A DNA stretch of 64,000 nucleotides, from contig LLEY01000009.1 in assembly GCA_001414485.1 (NCBI GenBank), positions 657,907 through 721,906 of the forward strand. The letters run 5' to 3'. The stretch is from Calycina herbarum. Its lineage: Eukaryota; Ascomycota; Leotiomycetes; Helotiales; Pezizellaceae. Each line of letters begins with the position of its first letter. Within the stretch, counting starts at the first letter, position 1. A model generated the notes under the pieces. The model was given only the letters and a program-made list of their open reading frames with translations. It was not told the DNA's origin and ran no database searches. This document shows positions 1 to 11,637 of the stretch, piece by piece. Made by a program: the position numbers and the translations under genes.

Positions 1-686
1 TCAGAACGGAAGCAGCCGCAGCCTGAATGTTTGCTTAGTTGCCGTTCTTTTAGGGAAGCATCAATAACCGAATTTTCTCACTTCCTCATCGAGGCAATCT
101 CGACGATTGCAACTCTGTGACGCATATCAGAATGTGGATGAAACGCACTCGCAGTCTATTCCTCAAATTGTTCTCGACATATGGGGGCTAAAGTTTAGAA
201 CGAACGTAAAAATTAAAAATACCATCATACGAAGGGACGCATTGAAAAACAACATGACGAAGAGAAATGACATAAATGGTAGGTAGATTGTATAATTTCA
301 TTGGGGTAGATTTATTTCTATTATCCAATCCTCAAAGGCAGATTCAAGATTATAGGGAATCCCATGAAATCTAAATCCGGCAATTAAAGTATACAGCCAG
401 AACCCGGAGGAGGTAAGTCAAGTGATAGTCACATGACCGTACAGGGTCCCAGTGGCGAAGCAACCTTACCCTCCATCTTGTGTAACACATCAAGTTACAC
501 ATGTTGAACGTCCAATGTAGTACAACCAAGTTTCGACGAACCATTACGGTGTATTCAAACAGAAAAAAAATAAAACAGATGAGTGATTTGAGAAACGTGC
601 GTAGATTTTTGAAAGCAGAGTATATCTATAATGAAACAAAAGAGAAACCCCAAATATCGCGCTCGTCGAAGACGAGAAAGTAGCCT

Positions 687-828
687 CTAAAGCACATACT
701 TGTACTCCATTTGCGCCCCTGCTCCTCCGCTTAAAACATTGTAAATGAATGTGATGCTCAATAAGAGGAAAAGAAATCCAGCGAAGAAACCCAACAATCG
801 CCATGAAATCCTCAGCTCGCAAGCTTCC
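687..828 (-). other. orphan coding-like exon with a membrane segment
   Basis: Downstream of a good acceptor (CCCATTAG) on the minus strand, one frame encodes about 47 residues: a short polar stretch (EACELRISW), a strongly hydrophobic run of about 22 residues (LLGFFAGFLFLLLSITFIYNV), then a small polar tail ending MEYKYVL and a TAG stop. This looks like a C-terminal transmembrane anchor. It lies 119 bases past the stop of the neighbouring small gene, on the same strand. It could be an alternative last exon of that gene or the end of a gene I could not assemble. I found no upstream donor that joins to it both in frame and with a strong splice site; the best candidate (GTGTAC near 937) needs a different reading frame. 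Confidence 0.3.
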
Positions 829-947
829 CTAATGGGCCTAACCCAAAGAAAGAGAAGAAAGACACATTCAACAATAGGAAATTAGAAAATAATAAAGAAA
901 ATGTATGTAAAAAGAAAAGCGTTGGGCGATGGGCGATGGTACACCGA

Positions 948-1748
948 TTAGTAGCCGGTCGTAGTTGGAGGAGTCTCCCAGTGTCGTAGCATCTGATCAA
1001 GTGCCACTTTCCATTCGTAAGCAAAGCAAGCTGTCAGTTGTTGGGCTTCGTCAGGCTCAGGAACCCGACCACCCCACATGTCTGGTTTACTTGCTTCGAC
1101 TGAGGCGTAATTATCAATCATCTCACTATAGTTGAAATTAGTCAAGTCTAATTTGATAAAGACATTGGAGTAGGGAACGACTTACTCATCCTTCATTCTC
1201 ACTAGTACAAGCCAGGCAAAGTTCCAACTACGGTTGCTGTCTGGATCGTTGCTGACTCTCCACTTCGCATCATCTAACATATCACTGCTGAAAGGATAGT
1301 TCCGGGTGAGGTTTCGAAGTTCGCTTAGCAAATTATTCGATGTCACATAGTAGGTCCAAGCAGAGGTCATTGGGCTTTGGAATGCCAGGGCATCTTCGTC
1401 AGATGCTTCAGCGGCGACTCGCTCTATACGGCGTAATTCCGTAAGAGTATTGACACGGTGAGTGTTGAGAGAGTCAATGAGTTGCTGGGTGCTCTGCTGA
1501 AGATATGTTAGTCTTTGATATTGAGACCTAGGTATGTATCTTAACGTGGGAGAGTGCCAGAAACAAGACAAATGCTTCCAGATATCAAGCCCAACGAAAA
1601 GACTATACGAAGAACTTGATAATAGGGGCAAATTATAAGAAGGGTCAATTACGAATATGAGGCCATTACTCACATGTGTTGTGCGGCGAGAACTCCTGCT
1701 GCTAGAGCCGCTGGTGCCATGTGGTCGTTTGGATTGACGGTGAGACAT
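948..1748 (-). CDS. uncharacterised 187-aa protein
   Basis: Three exons on the minus strand: 1674-1748, 1186-1496 and 948-1125. The splice sites are GTGAGT/TTCAG and GTAAGT/CTATAG, the latter with a GACTAAT branch site just upstream, and the frame closes at 187 aa. The N-terminus is Ser/Arg-rich (MSHRQSKRPHG, then SSSRSSRR). The rest is mostly helical in composition, with several Trp/Tyr residues (MTSAWTYYVTSN, NRSWNFAWLVLV, FAYEWKVALDQML). There is no signal peptide and no recognisable domain. I do not know the function. The third exon was chosen because the nearer acceptor (ATTAG) brings an immediate stop. A membrane-segment exon lies just downstream and could be an alternative 3' end. The start ATG at 1748 is the only one in exon 1. 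Confidence 0.55.
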
Positions 1749-4700
1749 GATATAGAACAGCCGAATGTACTTTAAACGAAGAATTTAGGTCAAAGTATTT
1801 GCAGGTTGCTATCCAAATCGCTTGCTCCTAGAATATATGATAGAGAACACAATGAATATTCGAAAGATTCAAGTACTGAAAAATGATGAGGTTCTTTGGA
1901 TGATTTGATGAATGGAAACAGGACCTTCAATGTCCATATATAAAGAATTGGTCGTAGTACCGTGGCTATAAAAAGTATCTTAATATATCATAAGGCCATC
2001 TTGAAGTTTTGAGGCAAATTTTATGAAGGTGACATCGGGTCATACATATTTCCAACGCGCTGAATGACGAGGAACTATGTAGGCAGCCCAGCCCCCAAAC
2101 AGCAAAGGTATGCAACAACCTAGACCGACTGAAGAACTCGTATGGACTGAGGCATCGCTCTACCTTCTAGCAACGGCGTCCTGGGCCTTGTGAGGCACTG
2201 GACCACTTAGCATTCAAGCACGTGCTGTAATAAGAACCAGGGAGTATTCAGCTGTGAATACCAAGTATCCACTAGGATACTGGGAATCAATGACTGCTGG
2301 ATTGTATGCGGAGACAGGAGCCAGGCAACCAATATAGATGGGCAGTGTAAGAGGATGGAGCATCTCCCGTAGGACTACCGAGTGTGATAACGGATAACTT
2401 CGTGGGTCAGGCTGACGAGGACCATGATGAATGAAAGCGAATTTGGGGTACGAGAGGCCGCAGAGCCTATTATCAAATAAGCACCCTGTAAATAGACGTT
2501 CGACTGGGCCGATGTACGTTTGACCCCCTTGATTCACACATAGGGCTGTGATGGGAGTTCATCATCCCGGCATATTTGACAATGTGGCAATCCTAATTCC
2601 TACCTGCATAGCGTCACCTAACCATAATTTCGAAGATACTGGATAGCATTGCATTGTTCGTTTTGAGCGGAATGCCTGGGGGATCGATAGTCTTTCGTTT
2701 TCTCCAACTTTTTGCTAGCCAAATCCGCCTGTCCCAAGTTGCAATTGGGCAGTGCAAAATATTGTTGGAGTGCGATGAGTTCCTCTCCTAAGGATGAGAA
2801 TTATGAAACCTCCTGCCATTGTCGGGAGTGGCTTCTGATATGCGGAGAAGGATTTTTAGTTCTGTACTTTAAAAAACCGAAGGACTGACAGGGACCAACA
2901 GACGGCCCAATGTGTCGTTTCGTGGCAAATGAGAATGCTGACCAGTAAGCAAACGTCCCCCACGGCATGTTTAGCCACAGCCCCCAGCCTCAAATACGAC
3001 TAATTTGTAGTAATTCGCTAATTGGGGTTATCGCCATATCCTCACTGTAACTCGGAGTCCATCTTGGGTAGTGTTGTGGGAACCAAGATGGTCAGAAGCA
3101 CGGGGTCTTTGAGATGGAACGATAGTTGAACACTTGGGATGCTGTGGCCGCGCAGTGGTAGAAGCCCACTGAGGATGAATGGAGGAGCCGGTCGGTAGCT
3201 GGGTATGTATTATTGTGGTGGAGGCGGAGGCACGTCGCGGGAGCGTCAAAGCAGCTTGTATCTTCTTGTTTTCCCTTCCATCGGGTTGTAAATTTGCGTA
3301 ATTTTGGGTATTAGGGATCCCATAAACGCGCATGTAGATCATCTCGATCATGTACGACATCTCCGGCCTTTCGGGGTGCGTTGGCCAACCCGCCGTACGT
3401 TACTAGCCACGCAGGAAACGTCTTTGGTGGTTCTCTGCCGAATGTCGAGAGAACTCACTCCGCTTCTTACATGCGCTTGGTGGATGGTAGGACGGAGATA
3501 TGAATTTGTCAATCTCGTCGGCGTGAACAAGCTCGAGATGGACCGTTCGGAATTGATGTTCGCCCATGCGGCGATAGATACGGGCGTATCGCGGTTGTAG
3601 GAGAACCATCGCAGAGCATTTCGGTCCCGGTCTGACCGACATACTCTACGGAGCTGGCAAAAGAACGTCGTCGTCGTGTCGTCGTCGTCTTCAATTGCTA
3701 TATGAAGATACTCGTACATGTCGATTTAGTCAATTGGTGATCAGCCCCACAGCGCGGCCAGGTACGTCGATGAGGAGGCAAAGCATCAGCGCGCCAATGT
3801 CAGGAAGCTTGTTGCGATGCGATTCGCGATCTCCAACACGCAGAATACGGTTACGGCGTAGGTGCTGGCTGTATCAGTCGTATAGGTATCTCCGTGCAAG
3901 TGTTTGCGACGAGCCTGGCGTGTGTCCAGGCACCAATCCTCAGTCTCGCAGCGTGGGTGAGAATTGGTGTTGATGATGTCTAGCTGGGCTGGTGGTTGTG
4001 CGAAAGAAAAAGAGTGCTGTGCCCAGGCAAGCCCTGTGGGTTTGCGTGAGATGCCTTACCAAGGCTAATGCGGTTGAAATCCTAGGTCCTGTTTAATCCT
4101 TTCTGGGCTCTCTCTTCCCTGTTTTTTTCATATTAAAAACAGCCATAGACCCTCTTTTGGCGCTCTGATTTCTTACTACCTACCGGTTTATCTTTTTTTG
4201 ACTTTTATGGGATCATCATTTACACAAGGCTCAGGATCGGAAGGAATGCCTTCTTTAAGTTTAAAAGGGAAGGTCGAAATACGAGGATATCTTCAAATAC
4301 AGTATTTTTGAGTTTTTTAAGGGTCCAAGACTTCTGGAGAGGATTTTAGGGCGGCGAAAATAACCCTCCTGGATATAGCACAACAGTAGTAATTCCGATC
4401 CTTAGGAAACGAAATCATGAACAGACGGATGAACAACTCCGTGTCTATTGCGAGTTACTTTCAAGACGATTTGAGAAGCTTGATTACAGGCTTCTTTTCT
4501 AGCGAGATGGATACGGCTCCTTCAATATTCCTTCTCTTATCTTTGTTGTAGTATGCTTTCTCCTACAAGTTGGAGAGTTTGAGAAAATCGTAGGAGCTTA
4601 CGGCGATTTTAGATCTCATTGTCTTTTGAGCAGCAATCTAGTGAGGGGATCAAGAAAAGGAAATGAACCTCTCTAAAGCTCAAAGAGAAACGAGTTCAGT

Positions 4701-5041
4701 TGCTCCTAAAAAGGTTTCTTCTAGCGTTACGATTTCGTTGCAACACTCAATTACAAATGCTTGTTTATTTGAAATTGTCTCTCTCTCTCTTCCAACACTC
4801 TGCCAATCATTTTCAAGTTTCAATTCAATGAATGGGCGGATAAGCGAGTCATTAATCCTTGGTTCCCTTCTCTTTCAATCTGGCTGGTTTAAAATTGAAT
4901 CGAGTGGGTATCTCAACGGCATAGCAAAATTAAATTGCATTATTCCTAATGTTTGCTTAATTCCTCCCTTCGAAATCACCATTACTATTATTGCTTTCCC
5001 AATAACCTGAACAGGCATCGCTTAGAAATCGCAAACCTCTT
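1749..5041. other. intergenic, mostly non-coding, with one coding-like patch
   Basis: Between the small gene and the GH92 gene I can support no intact gene. 2214-2537 (minus) is open for 107 codons but has no recognisable content or splice context. 3028-3985 is GC-richer and is listed separately. A short TCG/GTC triplet microsatellite sits near 3666-3691. From 4080 to 4900 the DNA is T-rich and low in coding signal. Confidence 0.5.
3028..3985 (-). pseudogene. possible decayed or unassembled gene
   Basis: Several minus-strand stretches have coding-like third-position bias but sit in different frames. About 3770-3985 reads HPRCETEDWCLDTRQARRK and continues to AVTVFCVLEIANRIATSFLTL. About 3403-3642 reads RYARIYRRMGEHQFRTVH then ELVHADEIDKFISP. 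3028-3360 reads a Pro/Ser/Thr-rich, disordered-looking tail. I could not connect them with convincing introns, so this may be a frame-broken remnant or a multi-exon gene with splice sites I missed. No family is recognised. The patch is clearly more GC-rich than its flanks. Confidence 0.25.
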
Positions 5042-7795
5042 TCAACCCTCCTCCGTCACCCACTTCTTAGCCCCAGTCTTCTCCGTCAATAAATCAATAG
5101 GCACGCTAGCAAAAGCCTGCGCTCTCTTCCCCACCGTCGCATTTCCCGAAAAATTCCCAAACCCCTCATACTTCCCCAAACTAGGCGGCAAATCTTCAAC
5201 TCTCGTTCCCCAAGCACTCTCCGTACTTCCCAAAGTCAAGACCAATTCCTTGCCGTCAGTGAAAAAGGAATGCTCAATCCAATTCTTGGTATAGGGTTCT
5301 CCATCAAGGGTTGCGGATTGGATGAATATATTCTGGTAGGCGGCATCGAAATTGATGTTCCGGATCGTGGCAGTTTTACCGGTGAGAGGTGAGGTGAGAG
5401 AGACGGATTCGAAGTAGGGCGGTATAATGAAGTAGACATTTTGACCGGGATTGGGGAAGAGACCCATCATTGAGAAAGCTACGAAAGCCCCCATGGTACC
5501 ACTATCGTCGTTTCCTGGGAGTCCGTCGTAGGTAATTCCGAAATATTTGGGTATGTAGAAATGTGATCGCTTGGCTGAAAGACCAGGACGACCAGCATAG
5601 TGGTATTGGAAAACTGTTAGGAATGCGGGTTCGTTACCGATGTAGGTTATTTCTTTATCGTGGATGTAATCTAGGCGTTTGACGAACTCGGAAGGGCCAC
5701 CGAAGAGAGTGATCAGAGATGCTTGATCGTGGGGGACGAAGCTGTTCAGAGTTTAGCGAGAGAGTGAACACTTGAATTGGAGACCAAACTTACAACGAAT
5801 ACTCCCAAATACTGCTTTCGAAAGTTTCTCCGGCTGTTCTCTGCAGTGAACAGATACTGTTGGGATTCGGATCGTTGTTACTACAAGAAAGAGGATCTTG
5901 AAATGCGAAAGTCTTGTTGAGATACTTGGGCTGAAGGAAGCCAACAAACCCAGTATCAACACCATTCAGTGTTCCGCCGTTCTGATCACTCTTGAAGAGA
6001 TTCTTCCAATTGCCACTTCGGGTGGTGTATTTTTCGATATCCGCTTCTTTTCCACCAAGCCCAGCCGCAATCTGAGTGATTGCGAAATCGTTGTAGCTAT
6101 ATTCAAGAGTTCGAGATAGACTTCTCGTCATGGTACCTGTTCCTTTATAGTCAAAATCCTCCTTGGGGATATATCCAAGTGATTTCCATGAGTCAAGTCC
6201 ACCTCTTCCTTCCACTGACCAGAAGTAAGGCTCCACTTCTGCATCTTTGACCACTGCTTCATACCCGGCTTCCCAGTCAATTCCATCAGATATTCCCTTA
6301 AGATAAGCATCGGCGAGAACGTTGTCGGCATTAGATCCTCCCTGGGTGTATCCTTTGCTTAAACTCATTCGGCAATCTGGTAGCCATCCCGTGTGTCTGA
6401 AGGTATCGATAAGTGATCGGACTTGTCGAGTGAAAGTGGCTGGGTCAAGAATTGTCAAGAACGGCATTTGAGAACGGAACAAATCCCAGATACTACATTT
6501 GAAGAATAAGTTAGCCTTTTTCTCACCTATCACAATTCTAATAGCGACTCGCTTTACCAATATTAATATTTTGAACATACCAGTAAAAGGAGTCAAAGTA
6601 TGGCTCAGAGCTCTCCCAAAGAGGATTCTCTCCAGTGTAATCTTGTGGGTTAACCATTGTGCGATAAATCCCAGAGTAGAAATTCTTCAAGATTGAGTCT
6701 GAAATCCCATTTCTGGAAACAACAATTGGACTAATCTTATCCTTCCACATTTGTCTGGCCACAGAATGTGTGGAATTGAAGTCAAATTCGGGGATTTCTT
6801 TCTCAGCACTTGAGCAAGCTTGTCGAGTACTCTTGAGACTAACCCCAACTCTGGCCAAAATCCCTTCAGCCGGTGCAGAAGTAAAACGAATAAAAGAACC
6901 ACCTGGTAGAGGATATCCGTTGATTGATCGGGCGAGGGTAAGCTCTTTGACTTCAGCACTAGCTCTTGTATTGACGAAAATACCGGTATCTCTAATGGGG
7001 GCTCCTTTGAAATCAGCGCAGAAATGCAAGACATAGTTTCCGATTCCAAAACTTGGGATGAATCGAGCAGTTCCTGTCATTCTTCCCGAGGTCGCATCGA
7101 TTTTCACAGTTCCATTGTCCTGTCGTGAATCGGAAAGATCTGTCAAATCCATCAATAGCAAAGGACTTGCAGCATTTCCCGAGGCATCGGAAGCGGGAAA
7201 CTTGAATCTAAATAATGAAGTGTGGTGTGCAGTGGTCATTTCTGCCTGGACACCGCTGGTCAATTGGAGGCCGAAATAACCTGGCGATGCTTGAACAGAA
7301 GATTGGACGTATTTGATCTTCCTATCTAGCTTGGGGTATTTGCAACCATTGATATCATCTCCATCACAGCTTGTATAGGGGAACAGTGCAAAATTTCCGA
7401 GAGAAGGGCTGCCGCCGGTACCACTATCATGCATGCTGGAGAATCCAGAAACGTTTGCATCTTCAGTCGTGAAACCTCCTTGGTTCGATCCAGAATCCGT
7501 ATCGGCAACTGCTTTTGCCATTCCTAATCTGATCAGAAAAAGTGGTGAACTTTCTTGGAAAGATACTCACCATATGGTATGGTAGCACCCGGGAACACAT
7601 TTCCTACAGCAAATTAGTTTATACTCAGAAGGGCATACATTGTAAATTGAGGGTATTCATACCTCCATTAGCACTCCCAATTAGCTGATCGACATAGTCG
7701 AGAACATCGTAGGTTCCATTCGTCGAGTTCTGGGCAAAAACAAACCCGAGAAAAAACGCAAGCACAAAAGTTGAGAATGTGAACTCGCTTCTCAT
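5042..7795 (-). CDS. secreted GH92 alpha-mannosidase
   Basis: Five exons: 7663-7795, 7571-7603, 6581-7523, 5794-6492 and 5042-5741, giving 835 aa, the usual size for glycoside hydrolase family 92. These are calcium-dependent exo-acting alpha-mannosidases that trim mannose from N-glycans or yeast mannan. The N-terminus is a signal peptide (MRSEFTFSTFVLAFFLGFVFA). Family landmarks are YVDQLIGSANGGNVFPGA at the start of the N-terminal domain, GFSSMHDSGTGG, the SFYCIWDLFRSQ segment formed exactly across intron 3, and LPGNDDSGTMGAFVAF, which carries the paired aspartates used as catalytic base and metal-linked residues. It ends GAKKWVTEEG with no GPI signal, so the product is probably extracellular. 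Specificity (1,2, 1,3 or 1,6) cannot be read from sequence. The ATG at 7795 is the only one that gives the signal peptide. Confidence 0.93.
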
Positions 7796-10700
7796 CTTGG
7801 CAGACTCAAAAAAAGGAGGGGTCGATTGAGAATAGTTGGCAATCTGATTCTCACCGGAAGTCGTGGGAGAGGAATTGAAAGACAGAAAAGAAGGTAGAAC
7901 AGGAGGGGTAAAGTGGTAATTTAAAGCCCCGGGTCGGTCGGGGACTCTACCAACAGTGAATGAGCAGACGTTACATGGGAATCTTGGGGAGACCCCTCTT
8001 TGATTTAATGGAACTCGCTAGAAATTGAAATTACGATCTACTGCAAGCTATCATCTGCGTCATTCACTGCGAGGTGAACGATGTCGAAAACTTAATTAAG
8101 AAGGTGGTATGGGGATACAGGATGTACAAATATGCAAGGCGATAAACAGAATACTATCCCAGCCATACAGAGCTCCCTGAACGAACGAGCTAGTGGAGCG
8201 AAGGGGGATTATACCCCACATACAGGCTGTGGTGATCCGGGGCTTTTATCTACCGAGTGCCGAATCCAACCTGTACCTTGCAGATACCCCTCCCCAAATG
8301 ACCAAATTATATCCTTGTAGGTTAGGTGCTTCGTGACCGAAAATTGCTGATGATAAAGTCAGATGTGACTTACGATCTTGGTGTTTGAAACATTTATATA
8401 GTCTTTGAAGACTATTTCGTGGAAAGATTAGCGAAAGGTTTTCATCTATCCGTACAGGTGTGGTGTCTTAATAGTGTACACAAGATAAAACTGAAATTTA
8501 GCTTGATCATGACTTTTTTCTTATCTCATACCAAGTTACTACTCTATGTTCCCTAGAAGTACTCGTCTCGCTAATTGAATGTTTTAAAATCAAATAGTTG
8601 TTTTTCTCTCTCTAAGCCTTCGTCGTACATTTAGTAAATTAAAGAATTTATAAAAGAATGCTAGAGTAATGGAATTAGAGCCTTAATGTTCGGGTTTCCT
8701 GGCTATCCTACAATACTACATTAATTAATTAAATTTTTCTAGAACATTTAGGATGGTATATCTGATCGGCATGAATCTAGTGTATGCTAAGCATTAGCAC
8801 TACTTCGAACAATAGTAATTTACTCTCAACGCTTCTACCGACTGCCTACGAAGTTCTATTTTTTATTTTATTTTGAATCTGTCATCAAAGCACTAGTATG
8901 TTTTGTCCTAAAAGTCTGTTATTAGTCATTAATTTGATAGTTTCACTAATACCTCAGACTTTGTAGAAAAATAAACTTATCCACTAATAATTATTAAGTA
9001 TTACTTTTACTATATAAGTGTCTCAACCACAATATGCTTGCTTCTCATTTAAGATATATCTTCATCATCACTTATAGTCTTCTCTCTTAGAGTCTATAAG
9101 GACTCCTCGATTGCCGGATCTCTCTTATATCGGCCGCTCAGCAAGGTTGTCTTTGGAGACTTGAGAAAGTATAAAGCGAGTCCTACGAGTAGATTTAGTA
9201 AGCTTATAAATATTAAGTATAGTGAAGAGTAAAGAAGAAGCGATTCTACTAAAGAGAAACAAGAAACAAGTAGAGGAAGAGCTCTTATTATATAGAGATC
9301 ATAAAATTTTGAAAAAGAGAGCTTATTTTACTTAGGGGATAAGACTGAGAAGAGAGGCCATGAGATTAGAGAAAATGCGGTGGAGAACGCGGGGGAGGGG
9401 TGGGGCCGGGGGTAGAACAGTAGGAAAAGTATAGGCATATGAGTAAATAATTTATTAGTGAATAAAAATAAATGAATTTATTCACCGAGTCCGCAATATT
9501 GGTGAAACCCTTATATTATTGACCAATGCTAGAATTTCCAGATAAGATATACCAGTACTTATAACGAACATTGAATAAAATGCAATAGCCAAAGAGGTGT
9601 GTGATAGAGGTAAGGGGCGGATAGTTAGGACTATGAGTGTCGAGAACGAGGGATTGGCTTGTTTGAGGCTATAAACTTAAATTCAAGCGCTTCCTGTGGT
9701 TTTTGGGGATTGTCCAAGGATTATGATACCATCGATTCCTTCTGTTGCCTGGACTGGACCATTTACCATTTACGTTTACTTTGACTTTGCTGTGTTCACA
9801 TGGTTATTAGAGCATTTTGGTGGTTGACTGTCAGGGCGGTCGGTTGTTGTCGGGCATTTGCAGCATATAACGATTGGCGTGATTTCCTGGGGTACATTTC
9901 TAAAATTTACTAATCCTTAGGAGATTATCTTTTTTTGCCGATAAAAATCAAGGAGAGGGAGTTGAGAGACTTCAAGTGTTGTTAAATTCACAACCAAGAG
10001 TATAAGTGCTGCTATTTTTTCTTCTTTCTCTTTATGCCAACATACATGCGAGTTGTAAGCTACTTGTTCTACATCGAGATGAACCAACGCTTTTCTCAAG
10101 TTCATGTGACCTAATTAGAGTTTTTCTCAAAGTGTTGGTTGGTTGGTCCAACGTTTTTGCCAGAGAGTTTTGTGATTGGCTGGTTGGTTGGTTGTTGGGA
10201 TGTGAATTCTTGATACTTGACTTGAGCATGGAGGCTTGTTAGTAATATGAGTCTTCAAAGTTTTGGCGCATAAGAAAGAAATGGGGTCCTAGCGAAACGC
10301 CAACTAGAGGGGGAAAGGTGAAGCATGACTCCTTCATGTCACAATTTCAGATATAACTTGAGGCAAAAGAACTGTTCGCGATAGATCAAGGTATTTAACA
10401 AGCTAGAAGTAATGCTTCAACTAGCATACAACATCTCTCCGAAAAATAACAGCATTTCAAAAATCAAGGTATGAGTACAAATAAACTATCAGTCAAAAAA
10501 AGGTTCGCTATAAGAATCGAAGACGTAGCCTGCACAGTACGTAGGTGATATGGCCGGCACCAGTCCCCTGACCATCACGTAAACATGTTCAAAGTGCCGA
10601 AAGTCGAGGCAGGAAACCATATCCAGCAGCGCCCTGCTCCAATAAACACTCAAATCTTGTCCGTTTCCTGATTCAAAAAAGTATAGCATTTGAATCGAGA

Positions 10701-10918
10701 TACCGCGTAGCGGTATCAACCCTTTTCGGCGGGAGGTAACTCCTCTGGGTACCTCTCTGGCCTTCCTTCGATCGTGATTTTTTTCGTTCGTTTGCCACAC
10801 GGGTATATCCAACCTACAACGCGCAACATATTTAACCTTTGAAACAGCCGCATCCCCTAAGCTTAATTCTCAAATAAATCTCCGAGAACCACAACTTCTT
10901 GTTATGAAAATTGACAGC
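7796..10918. other. gene-poor region with an AT-rich core
   Basis: No gene is supported. 7796-7950 is the GH92 promoter and leader. 8480-9620 is strikingly AT-rich with many TA steps (for example TTAATTAATTAAATTT near 8720) and no long open frame; it could be an old mutated repeat. 10489-10812 (minus) is open for 107 codons without recognisable content. 9660-10480 has nothing notable. Confidence 0.5.
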
Positions 10919-11637
10919 TTAAGCAGTGAAGCCAACTTCAACAAAGCCAACTTCTCTTCGGGTAAATTGTGCATCTGGCACGCAAAAGTCCATCGCCCAC
11001 GTAGTAAGAGACATCGGGCACGACTGTATTATGTTAGCACCAATACCTCTTTAAGTAGTTCAAGAAAGAAACGTACGTGTGTAGCAGTTTGATCGGGAAA
11101 CTGATAGGCATCCTTACACGCCTCGTTCTTCTTGCACTTAATCGGCTTGCAAGTATCGACGCCAGCTCCCTGGCCGATTGGGGAAACCCTGATGTTTGCA
11201 TCCATGAAAGGACTTCCAGTTCTTGCTGGTCCAGCTCCATCGATATCACTAAGATCCCAGAACATGGTCTTATCGGTGGGGGTGTATTCAAACTGGGTTA
11301 CTTTGGCCATATTGTCGGCGCGAGCGATCTTGACCGAGGTGCCGAGTGGCTTCACGTTGAATAGAGGAAGGTTAAATGTTCCACCATTGGGTTTGATAAC
11401 GAAAGGCGGGCTTTTTCCGTCGCATTGGTTGACATCGGTTCCCTTGTTGCATCCACCGTTGTGAGACTGCTTGACATAGATTGGGTAAGTGCAGCTGCTT
11501 GGGTTAGAGAGATCCAAGAATAATTAGAAAAACAAGAGACTGTTGCGAACTCACTAATTCTTGAAGTTTAGCGAAGCGCTTGCCATTGAGGCCGAAGCCA
11601 ACAAGAGCGCAACGGCTTGAAGAGAGAAAGAACGCAT
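10919..11637 (-). CDS. BYS1-domain (thaumatin-like antigen) secreted protein
   Basis: Three exons, 11555-11637, 11077-11494 and 10919-11023, give 201 aa. The signal peptide is MRSFSLQAVALLLASASMASA. The mature part starts SLNFKNYCTYPIYVKQS, with the first cysteine created across intron 1. It continues with KVTQFEYTPTDKTMFWDLSDIDG, the characteristic segment of the Blastomyces yeast-phase-specific (BYS1) / antigenic thaumatin-like family, then CKPIKCKKNEACKDAY and a Cys-containing end (ATHSCPMSLTTWAMDFC). Family members are small secreted or wall-associated proteins of unknown biochemical role, some of them strong antigens. The last exon was chosen by frame and by its two cysteines; a different acceptor would change only the last 34 residues. 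A TATAAG-like box lies about 240 bases upstream. Confidence 0.82.
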
